A DNA stretch of 64,000 nucleotides from Alkalibacterium sp. MB6 (GCF_009935905.1 NZ_PREX01000002.1:62001-126000); one strand, 5' to 3'. Counted from the stretch's first letter, positions 40,344 to 50,221 are shown. Translations and numbers: made by a program. Notes: generated from the letters alone by a model not told the origin.

Positions 40344-40349
40344 ATTGTA
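40344..40349 (-). promoter_or_regulatory. Extended -10 element of the TPR gene
   Basis: On the minus strand TGG-TACAAT about 22 bases before the ATG, directly after the acc operon terminator. Confidence 0.5.
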
Positions 40350-40370
40350 CCATAACCCTTTTTAATGATA

Positions 40371-40407
40371 AAAAAATAAAGCAATAGGATAAAAGATCCC
40401 ATTGCTT
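40371..40407 (-). terminator. Terminator of the fab-acc operon
   Basis: Arms AAGCAATAGGAT / GATCCCATTGCTT with loop AAAA; the stem begins within the accA stop codon and a T run follows on the minus strand. Confidence 0.87.
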
Positions 40408-41191
40408 AGAAGTGTCTAAATCGATTGTAACGTGTTTCTATTAATTCGTCTTTTGGTACTCGTTCTAGACTGTTAAAGGTTTCATGAATCTGACCTTTTA
40501 AATCCTCCATTAACTTCTTCTGATCGATGGCTAACCCATTTTCATTTTCGGGAATAACTTTTTCAACAATCCCTAATTCCAGAAGGTCTTTTGAGGTCAA
40601 TTTCATCAATTCTGCTGCCTCGCTTGCTTTTTTAGCATCTTTCCACAAAATTGACGCAAAGCCTTCAGGTGACAAAATGGAATAAATAGAGTGTTCCATC
40701 ATCCACACCTCATCTGCCAATGCCAAGCCTAAAGCACCCCCGCTTCCTCCTTCACCGATAATGATAGAAAGAATGGGCACACTTAAGCTGCTCATTTCAA
40801 ATAAGTTTTTAGCAATGGCTTCGCCTTGACCTCTTTCTTCTGCTTCTACACCGCAGTAAGCTCCAGACGTATTAATGAAATTTAATATGGGTCTATTAAA
40901 CTTCTCAGCTTGTTTCATTAGCCTTAAGGATTTTCTATACCCTTCTGGATGGGCTGATCCAAAGTTGGTTCTCATATTGTCTTCTATTGTTTGACCTTTT
41001 TGATTACCGATGACCGTAATGGCACGGCCGTTTAATCGACCAATGCCTCCCCTGATTGCTTCATCATCTTTATACAATCGGTCTCCGTGCAACTCAAAAA
41101 AATCATCCATTAAATGAGTGACAATATCAACCATGTTAATCCGATCAAGTTTTCGAGCCATTGAGACGGTATTCATTGCGTCACTCATCAT
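40406..41191 (-). CDS. accA: Acetyl-CoA carboxylase carboxyltransferase subunit alpha
   Basis: With AccD it transfers CO2 from carboxybiotin to acetyl-CoA. At 261 residues it is the short AccA form usual in Lactobacillales. Conserved: ELHGDRLYKDDEAI, TFGSAHPEGYRKSLRLMK, FINTSGAYCGVEAEERGQ and GEGGSGGALGLA. It is the last gene of the operon and its stop lies at the base of the terminator. Confidence 0.96.
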   Translation of the reverse strand: MMSDAMNTVSMARKLDRINMVDIVTHLMDDFFELHGDRLYKDDEAIRGGIGRLNGRAITVIGNQKGQTIEDNMRTNFGSAHPEGYRKSLRLMKQAEKFNRPILNFINTSGAYCGVEAEERGQGEAIAKNLFEMSSLSVPILSIIIGEGGSGGALGLALADEVWMMEHSIYSILSPEGFASILWKDAKKASEAAELMKLTSKDLLELGIVEKVIPENENGLAIDQKKLMEDLKGQIHETFNSLERVPKDELIETRYNRFRHF

Positions 41192-41218
41192 AACTCTCCT
41201 CGCTTCAAACTATTGGTT

Positions 41219-42055
41219 TCAGTGTACAGACAAGAGATAACTAAGTGTCTCTTTCATCTTATTGCGTTCCACTATTGAGTCGATAAAACCATTTTTCAGA
41301 ACGGTTTCAGCTAACTGAAAGTCATCCGGTAAAGATTCGTTTATCGTCTGTTCAATCACCCGTTTACCAGCAAAACCGACTAGAGCTCCCGGTTCAGAAA
41401 GAATGATATCGCCTAGCATGGCAAAACTAGCAGTCACTCCACCTGTTGTCGGATCCGTCAAAACAGTAATGTATAATAGGCCGCTGTCAGAATGGCGTTT
41501 AATCGCTGCACTGGTTTTAGCCATTTGCATGAGTGAGAAAATGCCTTCTTGCATGCGAGCGCCCCCTGAGGCAGTGAATAGCACAACTGGCAATTTTCGC
41601 TTCGTTGCTTCTTCAAATAATCGGGTTATCTTCTCTCCCACCGCCTGCCCCATGCTTCCCATTATAAAGTAAGAGTCCATGATGCCAATGGCTGTTTTGT
41701 GTCCTTCAATTTCAGCTACTCCAGTAACAACGGCTTCTCTAAGACCAGTTCTAATTTGTGTCTGAGCAATCTTTTCTGTATAACCAGGGAAATCTAGAGG
41801 GTTTTCTGAATGAATGGATGCATCCCATTCGGTAAAACTTCCTTGATCGGCTATAAGAAATAATCGTTCCTGAGCTGTTATTCTAAAAGCGTAATGACAG
41901 TTCGGACACATGCGTTCAATGCCAAGCGATTTAACATAAATCGGCTTTTTACATTGAGGGCATTTTTCAAACATGCCGTCTGGAACAGTCGGGCCATTTT
42001 GAGTAGTGGATTTTTGAAGAGTGATATAGGATCGTTTCTTAAATAATCTCATCAT
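41219..42055 (-). CDS. accD: Acetyl-CoA carboxylase carboxyltransferase subunit beta
   Basis: Partner of AccA, 278 residues. An N-terminal zinc ribbon [10 protein letters not shown] / CPNCHYAF is complete. The crotonase-type core shows [12 protein letters not shown] and [12 protein letters not shown]. The start overlaps the end of accC by 17 bases. AGGAGG precedes two adjacent ATGs, the second with better spacing. Confidence 0.96.
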   Translation of the reverse strand: MMRLFKKRSYITLQKSTTQNGPTVPDGMFEKCPQCKKPIYVKSLGIERMCPNCHYAFRITAQERLFLIADQGSFTEWDASIHSENPLDFPGYTEKIAQTQIRTGLREAVVTGVAEIEGHKTAIGIMDSYFIMGSMGQAVGEKITRLFEEATKRKLPVVLFTASGGARMQEGIFSLMQMAKTSAAIKRHSDSGLLYITVLTDPTTGGVTASFAMLGDIILSEPGALVGFAGKRVIEQTINESLPDDFQLAETVLKNGFIDSIVERNKMKETLSYLLSVH

Positions 42056-43424
42056 CCGCCTCCTTTAGCTTAGTCCAATTTGGAATAAAGCGTTTAGATA
42101 GGGTATCTGTTGTGTAAGAACCGTCTAAAAACTCGTCATCTTCAAGTAAGTCCATGTGAAAAGATAAATTAGTTTGGATGGGATCAATGACCATCTCATC
42201 TAATGCCCGACGCATCTTAGCTATTGCTTCTTCTCGGTCTTTACCATGGGTAATCACTTTGGCAATCATCGAGTCATAATGAGGTGGAATCATACTTCCA
42301 GCGAACATAGCTGTATCAATTCTTAAGCCTAATCCACCAGAAGGCAAGTTCAGAAGATCAATGGTTCCAGGTGACGGCGCAAAATTATATTGAGGATTTT
42401 CTGCATTGATACGGCACTCAATTGCGTGTCCTTTAAATTCAATTTCTTCTTGTGTAAAACTTAAAGGTAAGCCATAAGCAATCCGTATTTGCTCTTTGAT
42501 AATATCATAAGACGTAATCATTTCGGTTATGGGGTGTTCCACTTGAATACGAGTGTTCATTTCCATAAAGAAAAAGTTCTCCTCTTCATCAACTAAGAAC
42601 TCAATGGTTCCCGCATTTTCATAACCGACAAATTCAGCTGCTTTTACGGCACTTTCGGATATCTTTTGTCTTGTTTCAAAAGATAAAGATGGGCTAGGCG
42701 CTTCTTCCAATACTTTTTGATGATTTCGTTGCATAGAGCAATCTCTTTCACCTAAATGAATAACATGACCTTCTTTATCTGCAAGCAATTGAACTTCTAT
42801 ATGCTTGGCAGGAGAAATAATCTTCTCAACATACATGCGGTTATCATCGAAAGCTGCTTTAGACTCATTTTGAGCCTGAAGAAAGCCAGGAATCAGTTGG
42901 GATTCGTCATGAATCATCCTCATCCCTTTTCCTCCACCACCGGCTACAGCTTTTATGATGACAGGTAAACCTATATCAGCAACGATGCCTTCCAACTCTT
43001 CGACCGTTGTAATGGGTGAACTGCTACCTGGTATAACTGGTACATTGGCCTTTTCCATCATTAAGCGGGCATTTGACTTATTTCCCATCTGCTCAATAAC
43101 TCTCTTGTCCGGTCCAATAAAGGTAATATTGACTTCTTCACACATGGCAGCAAATAAACTATTTTCTGATAAAAAACCAAATCCCGGATGGATAGCTTCA
43201 GCTCCAGTAATAACCGCAGCACTTAGAATATTATGTATATTCAAATACGATTCTGTCGCTTTAGGTGGACCAATACAAACCGCTTCGTCTGCTAACTGCA
43301 TATGAAGGGCATCTTCATCAGCAGTTGAATAAACAGCTACGGTCTTGATATTCATTTCCTTACACGCCCGAATAATTCTAACGGCGATTTCACCTCTGTT
43401 GGCTACGAGTATCTTTTGAAACAT
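42039..43424 (-). CDS. accC: Biotin carboxylase subunit of acetyl-CoA carboxylase
   Basis: ATP-grasp enzyme that carboxylates the biotin on AccB, 461 residues. It starts [21 protein letters not shown] and has [12 protein letters not shown], the glycine-rich lid [34 protein letters not shown] (split: the family block is clear) and [18 protein letters not shown]. It lies between fabZ and accD. Confidence 0.97.
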   Translation of the reverse strand: MFQKILVANRGEIAVRIIRACKEMNIKTVAVYSTADEDALHMQLADEAVCIGPPKATESYLNIHNILSAAVITGAEAIHPGFGFLSENSLFAAMCEEVNITFIGPDKRVIEQMGNKSNARLMMEKANVPVIPGSSSPITTVEELEGIVADIGLPVIIKAVAGGGGKGMRMIHDESQLIPGFLQAQNESKAAFDDNRMYVEKIISPAKHIEVQLLADKEGHVIHLGERDCSMQRNHQKVLEEAPSPSLSFETRQKISESAVKAAEFVGYENAGTIEFLVDEEENFFFMEMNTRIQVEHPITEMITSYDIIKEQIRIAYGLPLSFTQEEIEFKGHAIECRINAENPQYNFAPSPGTIDLLNLPSGGLGLRIDTAMFAGSMIPPHYDSMIAKVITHGKDREEAIAKMRRALDEMVIDPIQTNLSFHMDLLEDDEFLDGSYTTDTLSKRFIPNWTKLKEADDEII

Positions 43425-43469
43425 GTCCGATCCTTCCTTACTCCATCAATGTGGTCTGTTTATAGTAAT

Positions 43470-43901
43470 TTATCTACCAATGATAAATGTCATTTCAGCT
43501 TCGCATACTTTTTTTCCATCAACATACGCGACGCCTTTTCCAATACCAGCGTAATCTTTTAATTTAACAATGTCTACTTTTAATTCTAACACATCTCCGG
43601 GTACAACTTTCTTACGGAATTTTACTTTGTTTAAACCACCTAAGTAAGCCGTTTGTGATTTGAATCGATCTAATTTCAACAAAGGAATGGATCCCGCTTG
43701 AGCCAAACTTTCAATAATTAAAACCCCTGGCATAACAGGTTCTCCTGGGAAGTGTCCTTGGAAAAACTCTTCGTTAATGGTCACGTTTTTAATCGCTGTG
43801 ACGTGTTCTCCAGGGATCAACTCTGTTACTTTATCAATAAAGTAAATAGGGTAACGGTTAGGTATTAATTCTTGGATTTCTTTAATGGATAATGTAGTCA
43901 T
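43470..43901 (-). CDS. fabZ: 3-hydroxyacyl-ACP dehydratase FabZ
   Basis: Hot-dog-fold dehydratase of the elongation cycle, 143 residues. The active-site His is in QGHFPGEPVMPGV and the Glu in IESLAQAG; NRYPIYFIDKV is the usual N-terminal block. Only one dehydratase is in the cluster, and no fabM or fabN-type isomerase is beside it, so how unsaturated chains arise cannot be read here. Confidence 0.96.
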   Translation of the reverse strand: MTTLSIKEIQELIPNRYPIYFIDKVTELIPGEHVTAIKNVTINEEFFQGHFPGEPVMPGVLIIESLAQAGSIPLLKLDRFKSQTAYLGGLNKVKFRKKVVPGDVLELKVDIVKLKDYAGIGKGVAYVDGKKVCEAEMTFIIGR

Positions 43902-43913
43902 TAGTGTTCTCCT

Positions 43914-44420
43914 CTACTCTGTATCTATTTTAATGAGTGCTTGGTTAAATTCAACGGCTTGTCCATCTTCTACTAAGATCTCTTTGACTATTCCGTCGAC
44001 ATCACTTTTGATTTCATTCATCACTTTCATCGCTTCGATGATAAATAATGTTTGACCGGTCGTTATGCGGTCTCCTGGTTTGACAAAAGCTGGTGTCTCA
44101 GGAGAAGACGACAAATAACTGGTTCCAACAATAGGTGCATGAACGACATGAAGGTCAGCCTCGTCCTCATCTTTACCTGCATCTTCTACGCGATTATCAC
44201 GGGATGATTCTGGTAATGGAGTAGACTGAACTTGATCTGAATCCCCCATAGAATAAACCTTTGAGTTCGTTTGAACCATCGTATCAACAGAGGACACATA
44301 AGCTGTATCTATTTCTCTCTTACTCATTTTTATGGAAAAGTCCCCTTGACTCAATTCAAAGTATTTAAATGAAGAGGATTCAATCACATGAATTAGCTCT
44401 TTGACTTCTTCACTAGTCAT
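43914..44420 (-). CDS. accB: Biotin carboxyl carrier protein
   Basis: Carries biotin between AccC and the transferase, 168 residues. An N-terminal helix region is followed by a Ser/Asp/Glu-rich linker (about 55-95) and the biotinyl domain with the target lysine in IIEAMKVMNEI. It is two bases downstream of fabF, so coupled. Confidence 0.96.
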   Translation of the reverse strand: MTSEEVKELIHVIESSSFKYFELSQGDFSIKMSKREIDTAYVSSVDTMVQTNSKVYSMGDSDQVQSTPLPESSRDNRVEDAGKDEDEADLHVVHAPIVGTSYLSSSPETPAFVKPGDRITTGQTLFIIEAMKVMNEIKSDVDGIVKEILVEDGQAVEFNQALIKIDTE

Positions 44421-44422
44421 CT

Positions 44423-45661
44423 TTACTCACCTTCCCATTTTTTAAAGCATGTGACTGCATTGTGTCCGCCAAAACCTAATGAGTTATTCAACGCGTAGGT
44501 ATAAGTTAACGGTCTTGCTTCATTTGCAACATAGTCTAAGTCACAATTCTCGTCCGGTGTTGTTAGGTTAATCGTTGGAGGAACGATGCCTTCTTCTAAT
44601 GATTTCAGTGCAGCAATAGCTTCAATAGCACCTGTGCCACCTAGTAAGTGTCCGGTCATACTTTTCGTACTTGACACTAATACATCTTTAGCTGACTCTC
44701 CTAAAGCAGATTTAATGGCCGCTGTTTCAGCCGAGTCATTTGCTGGTGTGGATGTTCCATGAGCATTGACATAACCAACGTCTTTAGGTTCTATACCGGC
44801 TTCTTTCATTGCCAATCGCATCGCTCTTGCAGCTCCTGATCCGTCTGGTGTCGGAGCAGTCATATGGAAACTGTCTGCTGTCGTGCCGTAACCAACAATT
44901 TCGCCATAAATGTGAGCCTTTCTGTTTAATGCCGAGGTTAAACTTTCTAAAACAATAACCCCTGCCCCTTCACCCATAACAAAGCCATGTCTGTTTTTAT
45001 CAAAAGGAATGGACGCCTTATTAGGGTCTTCACTGGTCGATAAAGCTTGAAGAGCAGCAAAACCAGACATACCAATTTCATTGACACTGGCTTCTGATCC
45101 ACCTGCCAACATATAGTCTGCATAGCCGTGTTTAATTGTTCTAAAGGCTTCGCCTATTGCATTATTTCCTGTTGCACAAGCTGTCACTAGTGATAGGTTA
45201 GGTCCTTGTGCACCCGTTGCTATAGAGATATTTCCTGCTACCATGTTTCCAATAGCCATAGGTACAAATAAAGGGGCGACTCGGTCTAAGCCTTTGTCAT
45301 GCATTTTAATAATGGTATCTTGCATTGTCTGCAAGCCACCGATACCTGATCCAACCATGACGCCTAACCGTTCTGGATCAAAGGATCCTTCGGTTAAACC
45401 ACTGTCAGCCATTGCTTGTGCAGCTGCAGCTACTCCGAACTGGGAAAATAGATCCATGCGCTTCGCTACTTTACGGTCCATGTAATCTTTTGGCTCGAAA
45501 TCTCTTACTTCTCCGGCTACGTGAATATTAATGACTTCTCCGTCAAATTTCGTTAACGGACCAATCCCATTTTTTCCTTCTTTCATTCCGTTCCACATAT
45601 CTTCAGCTGAATTTCCTAAAGGCGTTATCGCACCTAATCCAGTCACAACTACTCTTTCCAT
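44423..45661 (-). CDS. fabF: Beta-ketoacyl-ACP synthase II
   Basis: Condensing enzyme for chain elongation. The catalytic triad is visible: Cys in VTACATGNN, His in NAHGTSTPAND and His in SMTGHLLGGTGAIEA. The C-terminal NNSLGFGGHNA is typical. ATG 45661 (412 residues) is chosen because GAGGAGG lies six bases upstream; the frame is open five codons earlier. Confidence 0.97.
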   Translation of the reverse strand: MERVVVTGLGAITPLGNSAEDMWNGMKEGKNGIGPLTKFDGEVINIHVAGEVRDFEPKDYMDRKVAKRMDLFSQFGVAAAAQAMADSGLTEGSFDPERLGVMVGSGIGGLQTMQDTIIKMHDKGLDRVAPLFVPMAIGNMVAGNISIATGAQGPNLSLVTACATGNNAIGEAFRTIKHGYADYMLAGGSEASVNEIGMSGFAALQALSTSEDPNKASIPFDKNRHGFVMGEGAGVIVLESLTSALNRKAHIYGEIVGYGTTADSFHMTAPTPDGSGAARAMRLAMKEAGIEPKDVGYVNAHGTSTPANDSAETAAIKSALGESAKDVLVSSTKSMTGHLLGGTGAIEAIAALKSLEEGIVPPTINLTTPDENCDLDYVANEARPLTYTYALNNSLGFGGHNAVTCFKKWEGE

Positions 45662-45677
45662 CTTGTGCCTCCTCATT

Positions 45678-46412
45678 CTATCCGTTCATAACCATGCCAC
45701 CATCAATATTGAATACTTGGCCTGTTATGTACTCTTGACTGCTCAAAAAATGAACCATGTCGGCTACTTCTTCTGCTTTCCCTAATCGTTTAAGAGGGAT
45801 TAAATCCATTAAGCCTTCTTTAACGTCATCAGTCAACACAGTCGTCATATCAGAATCAATAAACCCTGGAGCTATCACGTTCGCTTTTATACCGCGTGGT
45901 GCTAGTTCTTTGGCAATGGATTTTGTAAAGCCAATTACCCCTGCTTTACTTGCTGCATAATTGGACTGTCCTGCATTTCCAACGACACCAACCACACTTG
46001 AAATATTAATAATATGACCTGATCTTTGTTTTAGCATCAACTTAGATGCTTCTTTGGTCATAAAAAAAGTGCCTTTCAAGTTGATATCCAATGTAGCATC
46101 GAAATCCTCTTCTGATAAACGAATAATCAAGTTGTCTCTTGTAACACCTGCGTTATTAACTAATACATCGATCGTATTAAAAGCTTTCTTCGTTTCTTTA
46201 ACCAATTGTTTCGCAAATGAAGCATCACTGATATCCCCAATAATAGGCAGAGCGGTTCCCGGCAAAGAGTTAAAGAACTCTAAAACCGATTCAGGCAATT
46301 CTTTACGGCCATTGACCACAACATTATGACCGTCTTTAAGAAAAGCAGTGGCGATAGCTTTACCTATCCCCCTTGAACTTCCTGTGACGATCACTGTTTT
46401 TTTAGTGTCCAT
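45678..46412 (-). CDS. fabG: 3-oxoacyl-ACP reductase FabG
   Basis: NADPH-dependent ketoreductase of the SDR family. The cofactor motif TGSSRGIGKAIA, NNAGVTRD, catalytic Ser in NISSVVGVVGN and YAASKAG are present. ATG 46412 (244 residues) has AAGGAG six bases upstream; a GTG seven codons earlier is less likely. It lies between fabD and fabF. Confidence 0.97.
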   Translation of the reverse strand: MDTKKTVIVTGSSRGIGKAIATAFLKDGHNVVVNGRKELPESVLEFFNSLPGTALPIIGDISDASFAKQLVKETKKAFNTIDVLVNNAGVTRDNLIIRLSEEDFDATLDINLKGTFFMTKEASKLMLKQRSGHIINISSVVGVVGNAGQSNYAASKAGVIGFTKSIAKELAPRGIKANVIAPGFIDSDMTTVLTDDVKEGLMDLIPLKRLGKAEEVADMVHFLSSQEYITGQVFNIDGGMVMNG

Positions 46413-46434
46413 TCTATTCTCCTTTTTAAACACT

Positions 46435-47367
46435 CTAATTATTTAGAATTTTATTTAACTGAGATACATTTTCAACGTTTTTGACGTTAACCTTTCGATC
46501 GATACTTTTAATAAAGGTCCGTAGAGTTTTCCCAGGTCCTAATTCAACGAACGATTCGACACCATCATCTATCATTTGGACGATCATCTGTTCAAATTTG
46601 ACGGGTGAAGTCATTTGCTTAACAAGCAACTGTTTAACCTCTTCTTCACTTGAGTAAGGTGCTGCTGTAACGTTTGAATAAACAGGATAAGAAAAAGAGT
46701 GTAAAGCTAGCTTGTCAATCTCGTTTTCTAATAGCTCGGAAGCTGATTGAAGGAGTGGCGAATGAAATGGTCCACTAACCTTTAATTCAACGACACGTTT
46801 AGCTCCAGCTTCATTCATCAATTGAGACGCTTCTTCAACTGCTTTACTATGGCCTGAGATGACTAGTTGATTCGGCGTGTTATAATTGGCAATACCAACT
46901 ACACTACTTGTAGATGACAAGCGTCTGCAAATAGCTTCAACTGCCTCTTTTTCCAAGCCTATAATTGCAGCCATCTTGCCGGTCCCTTCAGGAACTGCCT
47001 CTTCCATTAATTGTCCACGCTTATGGACTAGAGCGACTGCTTCTTTAAACGTCATGACCCCAGCTGATACTAAAGCAGTGTATTCTCCCAAACTTAGTCC
47101 TCCAACCGCATTTGGATAGACACCTGCCTCTTTCATCAGTTGATCAATTGCATAGCTTACAGTTAAGACAGCAGGCTGTGTGAATGGGGTAAAATGAAGT
47201 TTAGGGTTATCTTCAAAACACAAGTCAACCATGTCAACCCCTAATGTGTCTCCTGCTTGTTCAAAAATGTCTCTAACAGAAGCGTACGTTTCATATAATT
47301 CTTTAGCCATTCCATTGTATTGAGCCCCTTGCCCACTATAAATAAATGCTGTTTTCAACTGATTCAT
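46435..47367 (-). CDS. fabD: Malonyl-CoA:ACP transacylase
   Basis: Loads malonyl onto ACP, 310 residues. IYSGQGAQYNGM opens the protein; the nucleophile Ser is in GGLSLGEYTALV, where the common GHS is GLS. VSGPFHSPLLQ holds the catalytic His. A FabT-type palindrome lies 40 bases upstream of the start, unusual for the middle of the operon. Confidence 0.95.
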   Translation of the reverse strand: MNQLKTAFIYSGQGAQYNGMAKELYETYASVRDIFEQAGDTLGVDMVDLCFEDNPKLHFTPFTQPAVLTVSYAIDQLMKEAGVYPNAVGGLSLGEYTALVSAGVMTFKEAVALVHKRGQLMEEAVPEGTGKMAAIIGLEKEAVEAICRRLSSTSSVVGIANYNTPNQLVISGHSKAVEEASQLMNEAGAKRVVELKVSGPFHSPLLQSASELLENEIDKLALHSFSYPVYSNVTAAPYSSEEEVKQLLVKQMTSPVKFEQMIVQMIDDGVESFVELGPGKTLRTFIKSIDRKVNVKNVENVSQLNKILNN

Positions 47368-47406
47368 CCTTTCTAAATAAACGGCAACTATTTCATCATT
47401 GATTTT

Positions 47407-47423
47407 ACTTTGATTATCAAAGT
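47407..47423. promoter_or_regulatory. Internal FabT-type operator between fabK and fabD
   Basis: ACTTTGATTATCAAAGT is a perfect palindrome matching the FabT consensus (ANTTTGATTATCAAATT). It implies a second regulated promoter inside the operon; the promoter itself is not clear. Confidence 0.85.
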
Positions 47424-47438
47424 ATCACATTAAAAAAA

Positions 47439-48389
47439 TTAAAAGCTCAATGAATTCGTTACTGCCGCTCTGTATTCAGTCATTAATTCTTGAATGATGT
47501 CTTCACAGCTCTGTTCTTTTGAAACAAGACCTGCAATTTGACCAGCCATAAATGATCCACCATCTTTATCCCCTTCAATAACGGCTTTACGTAAAGCCCC
47601 TTTACCAATATTTTCTAGTATAGAAAAATCAGGGTTTTCATCACTCGACATGGACTTTTCAACCTTCAAATATTCTCTAGTCAGTTTGTTTCTTAGTACC
47701 CTTACAGGGTGGCCTGTAATCTGTCCTGTAACGACTGTATCGATATCTTTTGATTTAATAATTCGTCGTTTGAAGTTCTCATGAGCTATACTTTCATGAG
47801 CGACAACAAAGCGGGTACCCAGCTGAACAGCAGATGCCCCAAGCATTATAGCTGCAGCCACGCCTCTTCCATCAGCAATTCCACCAGCCGCTATCACTGG
47901 AATAGATACGGCATCCACTACTTGCGGGACAAGAGCCATAGTCGTCAGTTTACCAATATGACCCCCTGCTTCCATTCCTTCGCAAATAATCGCATCAGCG
48001 CCTTCTTTTTCCATACGACGAGCCAATGCAACAGATGCTACGACTGGAATAACGGTTATGCCCGCTTCTTTAAATCGTTTCATATATTTACCCGGGCTGC
48101 CTGCTCCAGTCGTGATGACTTTAATGTTCTCTTCACAGATGACATTAACCACTTCATCCACATAGGGAGATATTAAAAGTACGTTAACTCCGAAAGGCTT
48201 GTCGGTCATCTCTTTGGTTCGTTTAATCAGTGCTCTGACAAATTCTCCCGGTTCATGACCTGATCCAAGCATCCCTAATCCTCCAGCATTTGACACGGCA
48301 GCAGCCAGTTCAGGGGTTGCTACCCAAGACATGGCTCCTTGGATAATCGGGTAGGTGATTCCTATTTGTTCAAGTAATGGATGTTTCAT
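47439..48389 (-). CDS. fabK: Enoyl-ACP reductase II (FMN type)
   Basis: Flavin-dependent last step of elongation, 316 residues, TIM-barrel family of nitronate monooxygenase. Visible: YPIIQGAMSWVA, IICEGMEAGGHIG, and the phosphate loop GGIADGRGVAAAIMLGASAVQLGTRF. It replaces FabI in this cluster, as in Streptococcus and Enterococcus relatives; FabK enzymes are not inhibited by triclosan (family knowledge). Confidence 0.96.
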   Translation of the reverse strand: MKHPLLEQIGITYPIIQGAMSWVATPELAAAVSNAGGLGMLGSGHEPGEFVRALIKRTKEMTDKPFGVNVLLISPYVDEVVNVICEENIKVITTGAGSPGKYMKRFKEAGITVIPVVASVALARRMEKEGADAIICEGMEAGGHIGKLTTMALVPQVVDAVSIPVIAAGGIADGRGVAAAIMLGASAVQLGTRFVVAHESIAHENFKRRIIKSKDIDTVVTGQITGHPVRVLRNKLTREYLKVEKSMSSDENPDFSILENIGKGALRKAVIEGDKDGGSFMAGQIAGLVSKEQSCEDIIQELMTEYRAAVTNSLSF

Positions 48390-48407
48390 CTGGGAGCCCC
48401 TTCTCTA

Positions 48408-48641
48408 TTAGTTTGTTTCGATTTGTTTTTCTACATAAGTAACTAAATCTTCAACAGTTGATAATCCTTCTTCTGATTCAATTTTAATATCGAACTCATC
48501 TTCAATATCATTAATGATTTGGAATAAGTCTAAACTATCAGCTTCTAATTCTTCTCTAAAGTTAGTTGAACGTTGCACTTCATTCTCGTCTTTGTCTAAT
48601 TGGTCTACGATAATTTCCTGAATTTTTTCAAAAGTTGTCAT
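48408..48641 (-). CDS. acpP: Acyl carrier protein
   Basis: Carries the growing acyl chain on a phosphopantetheine arm. The attachment Ser is in [21 protein letters not shown] 48641 gives 77 residues, the normal size, with TTGGAGG eight bases upstream. Acidic overall, as expected. Placed between fabH and fabK. Confidence 0.96.
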   Translation of the reverse strand: MTTFEKIQEIIVDQLDKDENEVQRSTNFREELEADSLDLFQIINDIEDEFDIKIESEEGLSTVEDLVTYVEKQIETN

Positions 48642-48659
48642 GTTGGTTTCCTCCAATAT

Positions 48660-49646
48660 TTATAATTCGATTAGTATCGTTCCCCAGGTTAATCCCCCGC
48701 CGAACGCACTTAATACTATTTTTTGTTTGCTTCCTAATACCAATTGCCCATTTTTTACATAATCATCTAATAATATAGGCAAGCTGGCTGCAGATGTGTT
48801 TCCATACTGTTGAATGTTCATAGGGAACTTACTGAGTGGCACACTCACTTTTTTTGCTACAATTTCGATAATTCTTGCATTCGCTTGATGAAGAAGAATG
48901 TAATCAACGTCTTCCATAGATAAATTAGCTTCACTGACGACACTCTCTATACTGCTTGGAATGGTTCGAGTAACGAAGTTGAATACTGAACGGCCATCCA
49001 TCTTTAAATATCCCTTGTTTTCTTCTTGTTGCTCGACTAAAGGATTGTTAACGTCTTGTGCCCCTATAGTAAGGGCATCACCACGATTACCATCCGAATG
49101 CATATCTTCTGCATATAAACGGTTCGAGTCGTGTGCTTTTTTCAGGAGAACGCCACCCGCACCATCTCCGAATAAGACAGCTGTTTTCCGATCAGACCAG
49201 TCAATTGTTTTTGATAAGACTTCGCCACCAATGATTAACGCATGGTCATAAGGCATATGCCTTAGCATTTTTTCAGCCACTGACAAGGCATAAATGAAAC
49301 CTGAACAGGCTGCGCTTAAATCAAAGGCCATAGCATTCGTTGCTTTTATAGCTGACTGAACTTTGTTGGCAACAGAAGGTGAATTGGTATCCGGTGTGAC
49401 TGTAGCCACTATGATTAGTCCAATCGAGCCAGGATCTAAGTCTTGACCTTTAAGGGTATCTTCTGCTGCTTTAATACATAAATCACTGGTGTTTTCTCCA
49501 TCAGAAATATAGCGTTGTTCAATACCTGTGCGTTGCTTGATCCATTCATCTGACGTGTCCATCCACTTAGTTAAGTCATCATTAGTGACCACTGTTTTTG
49601 GAACATACTTTCCAGTCGAAAGAACCTGTACACTTGTTGTGTCCAT
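48660..49646 (-). CDS. fabH: Beta-ketoacyl-ACP synthase III
   Basis: Starts fatty-acid synthesis by condensing acetyl-CoA (or a branched primer) with malonyl-ACP. The triad is visible: Cys in SAACSGFIYA, His in LLHQANARI and Asn in GNTSAAS. ATG 49646 shares one base with the fabT stop (TGATG); a TTG one codon earlier is also possible. About 328 residues. Confidence 0.96.
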   Translation of the reverse strand: MDTTSVQVLSTGKYVPKTVVTNDDLTKWMDTSDEWIKQRTGIEQRYISDGENTSDLCIKAAEDTLKGQDLDPGSIGLIIVATVTPDTNSPSVANKVQSAIKATNAMAFDLSAACSGFIYALSVAEKMLRHMPYDHALIIGGEVLSKTIDWSDRKTAVLFGDGAGGVLLKKAHDSNRLYAEDMHSDGNRGDALTIGAQDVNNPLVEQQEENKGYLKMDGRSVFNFVTRTIPSSIESVVSEANLSMEDVDYILLHQANARIIEIVAKKVSVPLSKFPMNIQQYGNTSAASLPILLDDYVKNGQLVLGSKQKIVLSAFGGGLTWGTILIEL

Positions 49647-50101
49647 CAATCTGGCAACCGCTCCTTTGTCCGTTCTAAAAATCCATGAAGGCTGATTAAT
49701 CCTTTCATCAGAACGGCTGATTCTTCTTCATTCATTTCTGTGATCGTTTCTTTTACCATGTCTCTATGAAATTTATCATGAAGACGGTATAGTAAACGCC
49801 CTTTTTTAGTAAGTGAGAGCTTAACGACTCGCCTGTCTACGTCACTTCTTACTCGGATGACATATCCTTTACGAACCAGATTGTTTACTGATACAGTTAA
49901 CGTACCGACAGTTACGCCAAGCTTTTTAGCTACTTCGCTTGTCGTGTTTGGTTCATACATTCCGATTGCATCAATGGTATGCATTTCTTTAATAGAAACA
50001 TCTTTAAATTGGCTAGATTGTAGTGTACGCTCTTCAATTGCTAATACATCATTAAATATTGAAACTAAATAGCTGTTAATCTGTTGAACTTGTCGATCCA
50101 C
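49646..50101 (-). CDS. fabT: Fatty-acid biosynthesis repressor FabT (MarR family)
   Basis: MarR-type regulator, 151 residues, first gene of the fab operon. The winged helix includes SEVAKKLGVTVGTLTVSVNNLVRKGYVIRVRSDVDRRVV. In Streptococcus, FabT binds acyl-ACP and then represses the cluster. Two FabT-type palindromes overlap its promoter and a third lies before fabD, so autoregulation is expected. ATG is behind AGGAGGAGC. Confidence 0.95.
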   Translation of the reverse strand: MDRQVQQINSYLVSIFNDVLAIEERTLQSSQFKDVSIKEMHTIDAIGMYEPNTTSEVAKKLGVTVGTLTVSVNNLVRKGYVIRVRSDVDRRVVKLSLTKKGRLLYRLHDKFHRDMVKETITEMNEEESAVLMKGLISLHGFLERTKERLPD

Positions 50102-50151
50102 ATCAGCTCCTCCTATTCGTTTAATGCCTAGTTTGCTTCTCTTTTTTAATT

Positions 50152-50168
50152 GCTTTGATTATCAAACT
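50152..50168. promoter_or_regulatory. FabT-type operator 1 upstream of fabT
   Basis: GCTTTGATTATCAAACT, near-perfect palindrome, located just downstream of the -10. Confidence 0.85.
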
Positions 50169-50184
50169 ATTTGACTATCAAAAT
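50169..50184. promoter_or_regulatory. FabT-type operator 2 upstream of fabT
   Basis: ATTTGACTATCAAAAT, directly adjoining operator 1 and overlapping the -10 of the fabT promoter. Confidence 0.78.
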
Positions 50185-50211
50185 ACTAACGCAGATTAAT
50201 CAATCTGTCAA
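50183..50211 (-). promoter_or_regulatory. Promoter of the fab-acc operon
   Basis: On the minus strand a perfect TTGACA (50206-50211), 17-base spacer, TAGTAT (50183-50188). Confidence 0.78.
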
Positions 50212-50221
50212 CATGAATTTT

